From assembly GCF_964019385.1 (NCBI RefSeq), contig NC_088654.1, forward strand, positions 22,638,137 through 22,702,136: a DNA stretch of 64,000 nt. Reading direction: 5' to 3'. Within the stretch, counting starts at the first letter, position 1; each line of letters starts with the position of its first letter. The notes beneath the pieces were generated by a model, which searched no databases, was not told the DNA's origin, and saw only the letters and a list, made by a program, of their open reading frames with translations. This document shows positions 44,111 through 59,100 of this stretch, in pieces. This stretch comes from Sycon ciliatum (Eukaryota; Porifera; Calcarea; Leucosolenida; Sycettidae). The position numbers were made by a program, and so were the translations under genes.

Positions 44111-47100
44111 AACCTATCTCCAAGTTTGGGGCTTGTCGCCGTGAATCTTCACTTTGCGACAAAAGTATTTACAGCAGTGCCAAACTTTCTAGATCATTGA
44201 ATGTGGGTGCCAGCGGCCTACAAGCAAACAAAAAATGAAATCAATACCACCACTCACATTACAGCTGGGTCGTGTTATAGGGAGATGCATTAAAATTGAC
44301 AGGTGGTCAAATATAGTCAAAATTTGACAATTTCTCACCTTTCTTCCCGTTTCAAGCTCAGAACTTGAATAATGACCATCCTGAACCTGTTTTATAGCTC
44401 GACATAGGGAGGTGCACCTAGAAAAAAGCCACATTTCTCTAAACAACTCGCCCAGGGCTGCTGAAAGCTAAAAATAACCTATCTCAAAGTTTGGGGCTTG
44501 TCGCCGTGAATCTTCACTTTGCGACTAAAGTATTCACAGCAGTGCCAAAATTTCTAGATCATTGTATGAAGGTGCCAGCGGCCTACAAGCAAACGAAAAA
44601 TGAAATCAATACGACCACTCACATTACAGTTGGGTCATGTTATAGAGAGATGCATTAAAATTGACAAGTGGTCAAATATGGTCAAAATTTGACAATTTCT
44701 CCCCTTTCTTCAGGTTTCAAGCTCAGAACTTGAATAATGACCATCCTGATCCTGTTTTATAACTGGACATAGGGAGGTGCACCGCGAAAAAAAGCCACAT
44801 TTCTCTAAACAACTCGCCCAGGGCTGCTGAAAGCTGAAAATAACCTATCTCCAAGTTTGGGGCTTGTCGCCGTGAATCTTCACTTTGCGACTAAAGTATT
44901 CACAGCAGTGCCAAAATTTCTACGTCATTGAATGTGGGCGCCAGCGGCCTACAAGCAAACAAAAAATGAAATCAATACGACCACTCACATTACAGCTAGG
45001 TCATGTTATAGAGAGATGCATTAAAATTGACAGGTGGTCAAATATGGTCAAAATTTGACAATTTCTCACCTTTCTTCGCGTTTCAAGCTCAGAACATAAA
45101 TAATTACCATCCTGATCCTGTTTTTTAGCTGGATATAGGGAGGTGCACCAAGAAAAAAGCCACATTTCTTCAAACAACTCCCCCAGGGCTGCTGAAAGCT
45201 GAAAATATCCTATCTCCAAGTTTGGGGCTTGTCGCCGTGAATCTTCACTTTGCGACTAAAGTATTCACAGCAGTGCCAAAGTTTCTAGGTCATTGAATGT
45301 GGGTGTCAGCGGCCTACAAGCAAACCAAAAATGAAATCAATACGACCACTCACATTACAGCGTGGTCATGTTATAGAGAGATGCATTAAAATTGACAGGT
45401 GGTCAAATATGGTCAAAATTTGACAATTTCTCCCCTTTCTTCCCGTTTCAAGCTCAGAACTTGAATATTGACCATCCTGATCCTGTTTTATAGCTGGACA
45501 TAGGCAGGTGCACCTAGAAAAAAAGCCACAGTTCTCTAAACAACTCGCCCAGGGCTGCTGAAAGCTGAAAATAACCTATGTCCAAGTTTGGGGCTTGTTG
45601 CCGGGAATCTTCACTTTGCGACTAAAGTATTCACAGCAGTGCCAAAATTTCTAGATCATTGAATGTGGGTGCCAGCGGCCTACAAGCAAACGAAAAATGA
45701 AATCAATACGACCACTCACATCACAGCTGGGTCATGTTATAGGGAGATGCATTAAAATTGACATGTTGTCAAATATGGTCAAAATTTGACAATTTCTCAC
45801 CTTTCTTCCCGTTTGAAGCTCAGAACTTGAATATTGACCATCCTGATCCAGTTTTATAGCTAGACATAGGGAGGTGCACCTTGAAAAAAAGCCACATTTC
45901 TCTAAAAAACTCGCCCTGGGCTGCTGAAAGCTGAAAATAACTTATCTCCAAGTTTGGGGCTTGTCGCCGTGAATCTTCACTTTGCGACTAAAGTATTCAC
46001 AGCAGTGCCAAAATTTCTAGGTCATTGAATGTGGGTGCAAGCGGCCTACAAGCAAACAAAAAATGAAATCAATACCACCAATCACATTACAGCTGGGTCA
46101 TGTTATAGAGAGATGCATTAAAATTGACATGTTGTCAAATATGGTCAAAATTTGACAATTTCTCCCCTTTCTTCCCCTTTCAAGTTCAGAACTTGAATAT
46201 TGACCATCCTGATCCTGTTTTATAGCTGGGCATAGGGATGTACACCAAGAAAAAAAGCCACATTTCTCTAAACAACTCGCCCAAGGCTGCTGAAAGCTGA
46301 AAATAACCTATCTCCAAGTTTGGCGCTTGTCGCCGTGAATCTTCACTTTGCGACTAAAGTATTCACAGCAGTGCCAAAATTTCTAGGTCATTGAATGTGG
46401 GTGCCAGCGGCCTACAAGCAAACAAAAAATGAAATCAATACGACCACTCACATTACAGCTGGGTCATGTTATAGAGAGATGCATGAAAATTGACAGGTGG
46501 TCAAATATGGTCAAAATTTGACAATTTCTCACCTTTCTTCCCGTTTCAAGCTCAGAACTTGAATATTGACCATCTTGATCCTGTTCTATAGCTGGACATA
46601 GGGAGGTGCACCTAGGAAGAAAGCCATATTTCTCTAAACAACTCGCCCAGGGCTGCTGAAAGCTGAAAATAACCTATCTCCAAGTTTGGGGCTTGTCGCC
46701 GTGAATCTTCACTTTGCGACTAAAATATTCACAGCAGTGCCAAAATTTCTAGATCAATTATTGTGGGTGCTAGAGGCCTACAAGCAAACAAAAAATGAGA
46801 TCAATACGATCACTCACATTACAGCTGGGTCATGTTATAGAGAGATGCATTAAAATTGACAGGTGGTCAAATATGGTTAAAATGTGACAATTTCTCACCT
46901 TTCTTCCCGTTTCAAGCTCAGAACTTGAATATTGACCATCCTGATCCTGTTTTATAGCTGGACATAGGGAGGTGTACCTAGCAAAAAAGCCACATTTCTC
47001 TAAACAACTCGCCCAGGGCTGCTGAAAGCTGAAAATAACCTATCTCCAAGTTATGGGCTTGTCGCCGTGAATCTTCACTTTGCGACTAAAGTATTCACAG

Positions 47101-47972
47101 CAGTGCCAAACTTTCTAGATCATTGAGTGTGGGTGCCAGCGGCCTACAAGCAAACAAAAAATGAAATCAATACCACCACTCACATTACAGCTGGGTCATG
47201 TTATAGAGAGATGCATTAAAATTGACAAGTGGTCAAATATGGTCAAAATTTGACAATTTCTCACCTTTCTTCCCGTTTCAAGCTCAGAACTCTAATAATG
47301 ACCATCCTGATCCTTTTTTATAGCTGGACATAGGGGGTGCACCGCGAAAAAAAGCCACCTTTCTCTAAACAACTCGCCCAGGGCTGCTGAAAGCTGAAAA
47401 TAACCTATCTCCAAGTTTGGGGCTTGTCGCCGTGAATCTTCACTTTGCGACTAAAGTATTCACAGCAGTGCCAAAATTTCTGAGTTATTGTATGTGGGTG
47501 CCAGCGGCGTACAAGCAAACAAAAAATGAAATCAATACCACCACTCACATTACAGCTGGGTCGTGTTATAGGGAGATGCATTAAAATTGACAGGTGGTCA
47601 AATATAGTCAAAATTTGACAATTTCTCACCTTTCTTCCCGTTTCAAGCTCAGAACTTGAATAATGACCATTCTGATCCTGTTTTATAGCTGGACATAGGG
47701 AGGTGCACCTAGAAAAAAGCCACATTTCTCTAAACAACTCGCCCAAGGCTGCTGAAAGCTGAAAACAACCTATCTCCAAGTTTGGGGCTTGTCGCCGTGA
47801 ATCTTCACTTTGCGACCAAAGTATTCATAGCAGTGCCAAAATTTCTAGGTCATTGAATGTGGGTGCCAGCGACCTACAAGAAAACAAAAAATAAAGTAAA
47901 TACGACGACTCACATTACAGCTGGGTCATGTTATAGAGAGATGCATTAAAATTGACATGTTGTCAAATATGG

Positions 47973-48125
47973 TTGATAAATATGGTGGTAAAACCACACC
48001 TGGCAATATGGCGGTAAACACACGCCTGCCCACACACGCTCTCTAGGCTGCAAAGTTCTGGCACAGAGCTCTCCTTCTCACCACCACCACCATCAGTTCG
48101 CGCCTGGCGCCTGGTCGATGCATGG
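47973..48125. mobile_element. 153-bp insertion in the satellite, copy A
   Basis: Non-satellite sequence (ttgataaatatggtggtaaa ... ctggtcgatgcatgg) flanked by the 13-bp direct repeat ttgtcaaatatgg at 47960-47972 and 48126-48138, which is satellite sequence. The duplicated target marks an insertion. No inverted ends or coding sequence are recognised. It is not related to the tRNA-like insertion by eye. Confidence 0.8.
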
Positions 48126-49469
48126 TTGTCAAATATGGTCAAAATTTGACAATTTCTCACCTTTCTTCCCGTTTCAAGCTCAGAGTTTGAATATTGACCA
48201 TCCTGATCCTGTTTTATAAGTGGACATAGGGATGTGCACCTAGAAAAAAAGCCACATTTCTCTAAACAACTCGCCCAGGGCTGCTGAAAGCTAAAAATAA
48301 CCTATCTCAAAGTTTGGGGCTTGTCGCCGTGAATCTTCACTTTGCGACTAAAGTATTCACAGCAGTGCCAAAATTTCTAGATCATTGTATGAAGGTGCCA
48401 GCGGCCTACAAGCAAACGAAAAATGAAATCAATACGACCACTCACATTACAGCTGGGTCATGTTATAGAGAGATGCATTAAAATTGACAAGTGGTCAAAT
48501 ATGGTCAAAATTTGACAATTTCTCCCCTTTCTTCAGGTTTCAAGCTCAGAACTTGAATAATGACCATCCTGATCCTGTTTTATAGCTGGACATAGGGAGG
48601 TGCACCGCGAAAAAAAGCCACATTTCTCTAAACAACTCGCCCAGGGCTGCTGAAAGCTGAAAATAACCTATCTCCAAGTTTGGGGCTTGTCGCCGTGAAT
48701 CTTCACTTTGCGGCTAAAGTATTCACAGCAGTGCCAAAATTTTTACGTCATTGAATGTGGGCGCCAGCGGCCTACAAGCAAACAAAAAATGAAATCAATA
48801 CGACCACTCACATTACAGCTAGGTCATGTTATAGAGAGATGCATCAAAATTGACAGGTGGTCAAATATGGTCAAAATTTGACAATTTCTCACCTTTCTTC
48901 GCGTTTCAAGCTCAGAACATAAATAATTACCATCCTGATCCTGTTTTGTAGCTGGATATAGGGAGGTGCACCAAGAAAAAAAGCCACATTTCTTCAAACA
49001 ACTCCCCCAGGGCTGCTGAAAGCTGAAAATAACCTATCTCCAAGTTTGGGGCTTGTCGCCGTGAATCTTCACTTTGCGACTCAAGTATTCACAGCAGTGC
49101 GAAAGTTTCTAGGTCATTGAATGTGGGTGTCAGCGGCCTACAAGCAAACCAAAAATGAAATCAATACGACCACTCACATTACAGCGTGGTCATGTTATAG
49201 AGAGATGCATTAAAATTGACAGGTGGTCAAGTATGGTCAAAATTTGACAATTTCTCCCCTTTCTTCCCGTTTCAAGCTCAGAACTTGAATAATGACCATT
49301 CTGATCCTGTTTTATAGCTGGACATAGGGAGATGCACCTAGAAAAAAAGCCACATTTCCCTAAACAACTCGCCCAGGGCTGCTGAAAGCTGAAAATAACC
49401 TATCTCCAAGTTTGGGGCTTGTCGCCGTGAATCTTCACTTTGCGACTAAAGTATTCACAGCAGTGCCAA

Positions 49470-50170
49470 AATTTCTAGATCATTGGATGTGGGTGGCAGC
49501 GGCCTACAAGCAAACAAAAAATGAAATCAATACCACCACTCGCATTACAGCTGGGTCATGTTATAGGGAGATGCATTAAAATTGACAAGTGGTCAAATAT
49601 GGTCAAAATTTGACAATTTCTCACCTTTCTTCCCGTTTCAAGCCCAGGACATAAATAATGACCATCCTGGTCCTGTTTATTAGCTGGACATAGGGAGGTG
49701 CACCTAGAAGAAAAGCCACATTTCTGTAAACAACTCGCCCAGGGCTGCTGAAAGCTGAAAATAACCTATCTCCAAGTTTGGGGCTTGTCGCCGTGAATCT
49801 TCACTTTGCGACTAAAGTATTCACAGCAGTGCCAAAAATTTTAGGTCATTGTATGTGGGTGCCAGCGGTCTACAAGCCAACAAAAATTGAAATCAATACG
49901 ACCACTCACATTACAGCTGGATTATGTTATAGAGAGATGCATTAAAATTGACAGGTGGTCAAAAATGGTCAAAATTAGACAAATTCTCACCTTTCTTCCT
50001 GTTTGAAGCTCAGCAACTGAAAAATGACCATCCTGATCCTGTTTTATAGCTGGACATAGGGAGGTGCACAAAGTAAAAAAGCAACATTTTCTAAACAACT
50101 CGCCCAGGGCTGCTGAAAGCTGAAAATAACCTATCTCCAAGTTTGGGGCTTGTCGGCGTGAATCTTCACT
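49470..50170 (+). repeat. Two-monomer variant block repeated at long range
   Basis: Marked by ggatgtgggtggcagcggcc, gaagaaaagccacatttctg and gtaaaaaagcaacattttct. The same pair recurs at about 53.14-53.84, 56.80-57.50 and 57.89-58.59 kb, i.e. at steps of about 10, 10 and 3 monomers, showing multi-kilobase duplication inside the array. Confidence 0.85.
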
Positions 50171-53100
50171 TTGCGACTAAAGTATTCACAGCAGTGCCAA
50201 AATTTCTAGATCATTGAATGTGGGTGCCAGCGGCCTACAAGCAAACAAAAAATAAAATCAATACGACCACTCACATTACAGCTGGGTCATGTTATAGGGA
50301 GATGCATTAAAATTGACAAGTGCTCAAATATGGTCAAAATTAGACAATTTCTCACCTTTCTTCCCGTTTCAAGCTCAGGACATAAATAATGACCATCCTG
50401 GTCCTGTTTTATAGCTGGACATAGGGAGGTGCACCTTGAAAAAAAGCCACATTTCTCTGAACAACTCGCCCAGGGCTGCTGAAAGCTGAAAATAACCTAC
50501 ATGTATCTCCAAGTTTGGGGCTTGTCGCCGTGAATCTTCACTTTGCGACTAAAGTATTCACAGCAGTGCCAAAATTTCAAGGTCATTGTATGTGGGTGTC
50601 AGCGGCCTACAAGCAAACAAAAAATGAAATCAATACGACCACTCACCTTACAGCTGGGTCATGTTATAGAGAGATGCATTAAAATTGACAGGTGGTCAAA
50701 TATGGTCAAAATTTGACTATTTCTCCCCTTTCTTCCCGTTTCAAGCTCAGAACTTGAATAATGACCATCCTGATCCTGTTTTATAGCTGGACATAGGGAG
50801 GTGCACCACGAAAAAAAGCCACATTTCTCTAAACAACTCGCCCAGGGCTGCTGAAAGCTGAAAATAACCTATCTCCAAGTTTGGGGCTTGTCGCCGTGAA
50901 TCTTCACTTTGCGACTAAAGTATTCACAGCAGTGCCAAAATTTCAAGGTCATTGTATGTGGGTGCCAGCGGCCTACAAGCAAACAAAAAATGAAATCAAT
51001 ACGACGACTCACATTACAGCTAGGTCATGTTATAGAGAGATGCATTAAAATTGACAGGTGGTCAAATACATGTATGGTCAAAATGTGACAATTTCTCACC
51101 TTTCTTCCCGTTTCAAGCTCAGAACTTGAATAATGACCATCCTGATCCTGTTTTATAGCTCGACATAGGGAGGTGCACCTAGAAAAAAGCCACATTTCTC
51201 TTAAGCACTCGCCCAGGGCTGCTGAAAGCTAAAAATAACCTATCTCAAAGTTTGGGGCTTGTCGCCGTGAATCTTCACTTTGCGACTAAAGTATTCACAG
51301 CAGTGCCAAAATTTCTAGATCATTGTATGAAGGTGCCAGCGGCCTACAAGCAAACGAAAAATGAAATCAATACGACCACTCACATTACAGCTGGGTCATG
51401 TTATAGAGAGATGCATTAAAATTGACATGTGGTCAAATATGGTCAAAATTTGACAATTTCTCCCCTTTCTTCAGGTTTCAAGCTCAGAACTTGAATAATG
51501 ACCATCCTGATCCTGTTTTATAGCTGGACATAGGGAGGTGCACCGCGAAAAAAAGCCACATTTCTCTAAACAACTCGCCCAGGGCTGCTGAAAGCTGAAA
51601 ATAACCTATCTCCAAGTTTGGGGCTTGTCGCCGTGAATCTTCACTTTGCGACTAAAGTATTCACAGCAGTGCCAAAATTTCTACGTCATTGAATGTGGGC
51701 GCCAGCGGCCTACAAGCAAACAAAAAATGAAATCAATACGACCACTCACATTACAGCTAGGTCATGTTATAGAGAGATGCATCAAAATTGACAGGTGGTC
51801 AAATATGGTCAAAATTTGACAATTTCTCACCTTTCTTCGCGTTTCAAGCTCAGAACATAAATAATTACCATCCTGATCCTGTTTTTTAGCTGGATATAGG
51901 GAGGTGCACCAAGAAAAAAAGCCACATTTCTTCAAACAACTCCCCCAGGGCTGCTGAAAGCTGAAAATAACCTATCTCCAAGTTTGGGGCTTGTCGCCGT
52001 GAATCTTCACTTTGCGACTCAAGTATTCACAGCAGTGCCAAAGTTTCTAGGTCATTGAATGTGGGTGTCAGCGGCCTACAAGCAAACCAAAAATGAAATC
52101 AATACGACCACTCACATTACAGCGTGGTCATGTTATAGAGAGATGCATTAAAATTGACAGGTGGTCAAATATGGTCAAAATTTGACAATTTCTCCCCTTT
52201 CTTCCCGTTTCAAGCTCAGAACTTGAATAATGACCATTCTGATCCTGTTTTATAGCTGGACATAGGGAGATGCACCGCGAAAAAAGCCACATTTCCCTAA
52301 ACAACTCGCCCAGGGCTGCTGAAAGCTGAAAATAACCTATCTCCAAGTTTGGGGCTTGTCGCCGTGAATCTTCACTTTGCGACTAAAGTATTCACAGCAG
52401 TGCCAAAATTTCTACGTCATTGAATGTGGGCGCCAGCGGCCTACAAGCAAACAAAAAATGAAATCAATACGACCACTCACATTACAGCTAGGTCATGTTA
52501 TAGAGAGATGCATTAAAATTGACAGGTGGTCAAATATGGTCAAAATTTGACAATTTCTCACCTTTCTTCGCGTTTCAAGCTCAGAACATAAATAATGACC
52601 ATCCTGATCCTGTTTTTTAGCTGGATATAGGGAGGTGCACCAAGAAAAAAAGCCACATTTCTTCAAACAACTCCCCCAGGGCTGCTGAAAGCTGAAAATA
52701 ACCTATCTCGAAGTTTGGGGCTTGTCGCCGTGAATCTTCACTTTGCGACTCAAGTATTCACAGCAGTGCCAAAGTTTCTAGGTCATTGAATGTGGGTGTC
52801 AGCGGCCTACAAGCAAACAAAAAATGAAATCAATACGACCACTCACATTACAGCGTGGTCATGGTATAGAGAGATGCATTAAAATTGACAGGTGGTCAAA
52901 TATGGTCAAAATTTGACAATTTCTCCCCTTTCTTCAGGTTTCAAGCTCAGAACTTGAATAATGACCATTCTGATCCTGTTTTATAGCTGGACATAGGGAG
53001 ATGCACCTAGAAAAAAAGCCACATTTCCCTAAACAATTCGCCCAGGGCTGCTGAAAGCTGAAAATAACCTATCTCCAAGTTTGGGGCTTGTCGCCGTGAA

Positions 53101-56100
53101 TCTTCACTTTGCGACTAAAGCATTCACAGCAGTGCCAAAATTTCTAGATTATTGGATGTGGGTGGCAGCGGCCTACAAGCAAACAAAAAATGAAATCAAT
53201 ACCACCACTCGCATTACAGCTGGGTCATGTTATAGGGAGATGCATTAAAATCGACAAGTGGTCAAATATGGTCAAAATTTGACAATTTCTCACCTTTCTT
53301 CCCGTTTCAAGCCCAGGACATAAATAATGACCATCCTGGTCCTGTTTATTAGCTGGACATAGGGAGGTGCACCTAGAAGAAAAGCCACATTTCTGTAAAC
53401 AACTCGCCCAGGGCTGCTGAAAGCTGAAAATAACCTATCTCCAAGTTTGGGGCTTGTCGCCGTGAATCTTCACTTTGCGACTAAAGTATTCACAGCAGTG
53501 CCAAAAATTTTAGGTCATTGTATGTGGGTGCCAGCGGTCTACAAGCCAACAAAAATTGAAATCAATACGACCACTCACATTACAGCTGGATTATGTTATA
53601 GAGAGATGCATTAAAATTGACAGGTGGTCAAAAATGGTCAAAATTAGACAAATTCTCACCTTTCTTCCTGTTTGAAGCTCAGCACCTGAAAAATGACCAT
53701 CCTGATCCTGTTTTATAGCTGGACATAGGGAGGTGCACAAAGTAAAAAAGCAACATTTTCTAAACAACTCGCCCAGGGCTGCTGAAAGCTGAAAATAACC
53801 TATCTCCAAGTTTGGGGCTTGTCGGCGTGAATCTTCACTTTGCGACTAAAGTATTCACAGCAGTGCCAAAATTTCTAGGTCATTGAATGTGAGTGCCAGC
53901 GGCCTACAAGGAAACAAAAAATGAAATCAATACGACCACTCACATTACAGCTGGGTCATGTTATAGGGAGATGCATTAAAATTGACATGTTGTCAAATAT
54001 GGTCAAAATTTGACAATTTCTCCCCTTTCTTCCCGTTTCAAGCTCAGAACTTGAATACTGACCATTCTGATCCTGTTTTATAGCTGGACATAGGGAGATG
54101 CACCTAGAAAAAAAGCCACATTTCCCTAAACAACTCGCCCAGGGCTGCTGAAAGCTGAAAATAACCTATCTCCAAGTTTGGGGCTTGTCGGCGTGAATCT
54201 TCACTTTGCGACTAAAGTATTCACAGCAGTGCCAAAATTTCTAGGTCATTGAATGTGAGTGCCAGCGGCCTACAAGGAAACAAAAAATGAAATCAATACG
54301 ACCACTCACATTACAGCTGGGTCATGTTATAGGGAGATGCATTAAAATTGACATGTTGTCAAATATGGTCAAAATTTGACAATTTCTCACCTTTCTTCCC
54401 GTTTGAAGCTCAGAACTTGAATATTGACCATCCTGATCCGGTTTTATAGCTAGACATAGGGAGGTGCACCTTGAAAAAAAGCCACATTTCTCTAAACAAC
54501 TCGCCCTGGGCTGCTGAAAGCTGAAAATAACTTATCTCCAAGTTTGGGGCTTGTCGCCGTGAATCTTCACTTTGCGACTAAAGTATTCACAGCAGTGCCA
54601 AAATTTCTAGGTCATTGAATGTGGGCGCCAGCGGCCTACAAGCAAACAAAAAATGAAATCAATGCGACGACTCACATTACAGCTAGGTCATGTTATAGAG
54701 AGATGCATTAAAATTGACAGGTGGTCAAATATGGTCAAAATTTGACAATTTCTCCCCTTTCTTCCCGTTTCAAGTTCAGAACTTGAATATTGACCATCCT
54801 AAACCTGTTTTATAGCTGGACATAGGGATGTGCACCAAGAAAAAAAGCCACATTTCTCTAAATCACTCGCCCAAGGCTGCTGAAAGCTGAAAATAACCTA
54901 TCTCCAAGTTTGGCGCTTGTCGCCGTGAATCTTCACTTTGCGACTAAAGTATTCACAGCAGTGCCAAAATTTCCAGATCAATTATTGTGGGTGCCAGAGG
55001 CCTACAAGCAAACAAAAAATGAGATCAATACGACTACTCACATTACAGCTGGGTCATGTTATAGAGAGATGCATTAAAATTGACAGGTGGTCAAATATGG
55101 TCAAAATGTGACAATTTCTCACCTTTCTTCCCGTTTCAAGCTCAGAACTTGAATATTGACCATCCTGATCCTGTTTTATAGCTGGACATAGGGAGGTGTA
55201 CCTAGCAAAAAAGCCACATTTCTCTAAACAACTCGCCCAGGGCTGCTGAAAGCTGAAAATAACCTATCTCCAAGTTATGGGCTTGTCGCCGTGAATCTTC
55301 ACTTTGCGACTAAAGTATTCACAGCAGGGCCAAACTTTCTAGATCATTGAGTGTAGGTGCCAGCGGCCTACAAGCAAACAAAAAATGAAATCAATACGAC
55401 CACTCACATCACAGCTGGGTCATGTTATAGAGAGATGCATTAAAATTGACAAGTGGTCAAATATGGTCAAAATTTGAAAACTTCTCACCTTTCTTCCCGT
55501 TTCAAGCTCAGCACTGGAATAATGACCATCCTGATCCTTTTCTATAGCTGGGCATAGGGGGTGCACCGCGAAAAAAAGCCACATTTCTCTAAACAACTCG
55601 CCCAGGGCTGCTGAAAGCTGAAAATAACCTATCTCCAAGTTTGGGGCTTGTCGCCGTGAATCTTCACTTTGCGACTAAAGTATTCACAGCAGTGCCAAAA
55701 TTTTTAGATCATTGGATGTGGGTGGCAGCGGCCTACAAGCAAACAAAAAATGAAATCAATACGACCACTCACATTACAGCTGGGTCATGTTATAGAGAGA
55801 TGCATTAAAATTGACAAGTTATAAAATATGGCCAAAGTTTGACAATTTCTCACCTTTCTTCCTGTTTGAAGCTCAGCACTTGAATAATGACCATCCTGAT
55901 CCTGTTTAATAGCTGGACATAGGGAGGTGCACCTAGAAAAAAAGCCACATTTCTCCGAACAACTCGCCCAGGGCTGCTGAAAGCTGAAAATAACCTATCT
56001 CGAAGTTTGGGGCTTGTCGCCGTGAATCTTCACTTTGCGACTAAAGTATTCACAGCAGTGCCAAAATTTCTACGTCATTGAATGTGGGCGCCAGCGGCCT

Positions 56101-59100
56101 ACAAGCAAACAAAAAATGAAATCAATACGACCACTCACATTACAGCTAGGTCATGTTATAGAGAGATGCATTAAAATTGACAGGTGGTCAAATATGGTCA
56201 AAATTTGACAATTTCTCACCTTTCTTCGCGTTTCAAGCTCAGAACATAAATAATTACCATCCTGATCCTGTTTTTTAGCTGGATATAGGGAGGTGCACCA
56301 AGAAAAAAAGCCACATTTCTTCAAACAACTCCCCCAGGGCTGCTGAAAGCTGAAAATAACCTATCTCGAAGTTTGGGGCTTGTCGCCGTGAATCTTCACT
56401 TTGCGACTCAAGTATTCACAGCACTGCCAAAGTTTCTAGGTCATTGAATGTGGGTGTCAGCGGCCTACAAGCAAACAAAAAATGAAATCAATACGACCAC
56501 TCACATTACAGCGTGGTCATGGTATAGAGAGATGCATTAAAATTGACAGGTGGTCAAATATGGTCAAAATTTGACAATTTCTCCCCTTTCTTCCCGTTTC
56601 AAGCTCAGAACTTGAATAATGACCATTCTGATCCTGTTTTATAGCTGGACATAGGGAGATGCACCTAGAAAAAAAGCCACATTTCCCTAAACAACTCGCC
56701 CAGGGCTGCTGAAAGCTGAAAATAACCTATCTCCAAGTTTGGGGCTTGTCGCCGTGAATCTTCACTTTGCGACTAAAGTATTCACAGCAGTGCCAAAATT
56801 TCTAGATCATTGGATGTGGGTGGCAGCGGCCTACAAGCAAACAAAAAATGAAATCAATACCACCACTCGCATTACAGCTGGGTCATGTTATAGGGAGATG
56901 CATTAAAATTGACAAGTGGTCAAATATGGTCAAAATTTGACAATTTCTCACCTTTCTTCCCGTTTCAAGCCCAGGACATAAATAATGACCATCCTGGTCC
57001 TGTTTATTAGCTGGACATAGGGAGGTGCACCTAGAAGAAAAGCCACATTTCTGTAAACAACTCGCCCAGGGCTGCTGAAAGCTGAAAATAACCTATCTCC
57101 AAGTTTGGGGCTTGTCGCCGTGAATCTTCACTTTGCGACTAAAGTATTCACAGCAGTGCCAAAAATTTTAGGTCATTGTATGTGGGTGCCAGCGGTCTAC
57201 AAGCCAACAAAAATTGAAATCAATACGACCACTCACATTACAGCTGGATTATGTTATAGAGAGATGCATTAAAATTGACAGGTGGTCAAAAATGGTCAAA
57301 ATTAGACAAATTCTCACCTTTCTTCCTGTTTGAAGCTCAGCACCTGAAAAATGACCATCCTGATCCTGTTTTATAGCTGGACATAGGGAGGTGCACAAAG
57401 TAAAAAAGCAACATTTTCTAAACAACTCGCCCAGGGCTGCTGAAAGATGAAAATAACCTATCTCCAAGTTTGGGGCTTGTCGGCGTGAATCTTCACTTTG
57501 CGACTAAAGTATTCACAGCAGTGCCAAAATTTCTAGGTCATTGAATGTGAGTGCCAGCGGCCTACAAGGAAACAAAAAATGAAATCAATACGACCACTCA
57601 CATTACAGCTGGGTCATGTTATAGGGAGATGCATTAAAATTGACATGTTGTCAAATATGGTCAAAATTTGACAATTTCTCCCCTTTCTTCCCGTTTCAAG
57701 CTCAGAACTTGAATAATGACCATTCTGATCCTGTTTTATAGCTGGACATAGGGAGATGCACCTAGAAAAAAAGCCACATTTCCCTAAACAACTCGCCCAG
57801 GGCTGCTGAAAGCTGAAAATAACCTATCTCCAAGTTTGGGGCTTGTCGCCGTGAATCTTCACTTTGCGACTAAAGTATTCACAGCAGTGCCAAAATTTCT
57901 AGATCATTGGATGTGGGTGGCAGCGGCCTACAAGCAAACAAAAAATGAAATCAATACCACCACTCGCATTACAGCTGGGTCATGTTATAGGGAGATGCAT
58001 TAAAATTGACAAGTGGTCAAATATGGTCAAAATTTGACAATTTCTCACCTTTCTTCCCGTTTCAAGCCCAGGACATAAATAATGACCATCCTGGTCCTGT
58101 TTATTAGCTGGACATAGGGAGGTGCACCTAGAAGAAAAGCCACATTTCTGTAAACAACTCGCCCAGGGCTGCTGAAAGCTGAAAATAACCTATCTCCAAG
58201 TTTGGGGCTTGTCGCCGTGAATCTTCACTTTGCGACTAAAGTATTCACAGCAGTGCCAAAAATTTTAGGTCATTGTATGTGGGTGCCAGCGGTCTACAAG
58301 CCAACAAAAATTGAAATCAATACGACCACTCACATTACAGCTGGATTATGTTATAGAGAGATGCATTAAAATTGACAGGTGGTCAAAAATGGTCAAAATT
58401 AGACAAATTCTCACCTTTCTTCCTGTTTGAAGCTCAGCACCTGAAAAATGACCATCCTGATCCTGTTTTATAGCTGGACATAGGGAGGTGCACAAAGTAA
58501 AAAAGCAACATTTTCTAAACAACTCGCCCAGGGCTGCTGAAAGCTGAAAATAACCTATCTCCAAGTTTGGGGCTTGTCGGCGTGAATCTTCACTTTGCGA
58601 CTAAAGTATTCACAGCAGTGCCAAAATTTCTAGGTCATTGAATGTGAGTGCCAGCGGCCTACAAGGAAACAAAAAATGAAATCAATACGACCACTCACAT
58701 TACAGCTGGGTCATGTTATAGGGAGATGCATTAAAATTGACATGTTGTCAAATATGGTCAAAATTTGACAATTTCTCACCTTTCTTCCCGTTTGAAGCTC
58801 AGAACTTGAATATTGACCATCCTGATCCGGTTTTATAGCTAGACATAGGGAGGTGCACCTTGAAAAAAAGCCACATTTCTCTAAACAACTCGCCCTGGGC
58901 TGCTGAAAGCTGAAAATAACTTATCTCCAAGTTTGGGGCTTGTCGCCGTGAATCTTCACTTTGCGACTAAAGTATTCACAGCAGTGCCAAAATTTCTAGG
59001 TCATTGAATGTGGGTGCAAGCGGCCTACAAGCAAACAAAAAATGAAATCAATACCACCACTCACATTACAGCTGGGTCATGTTATAGAGAGATGCATTAA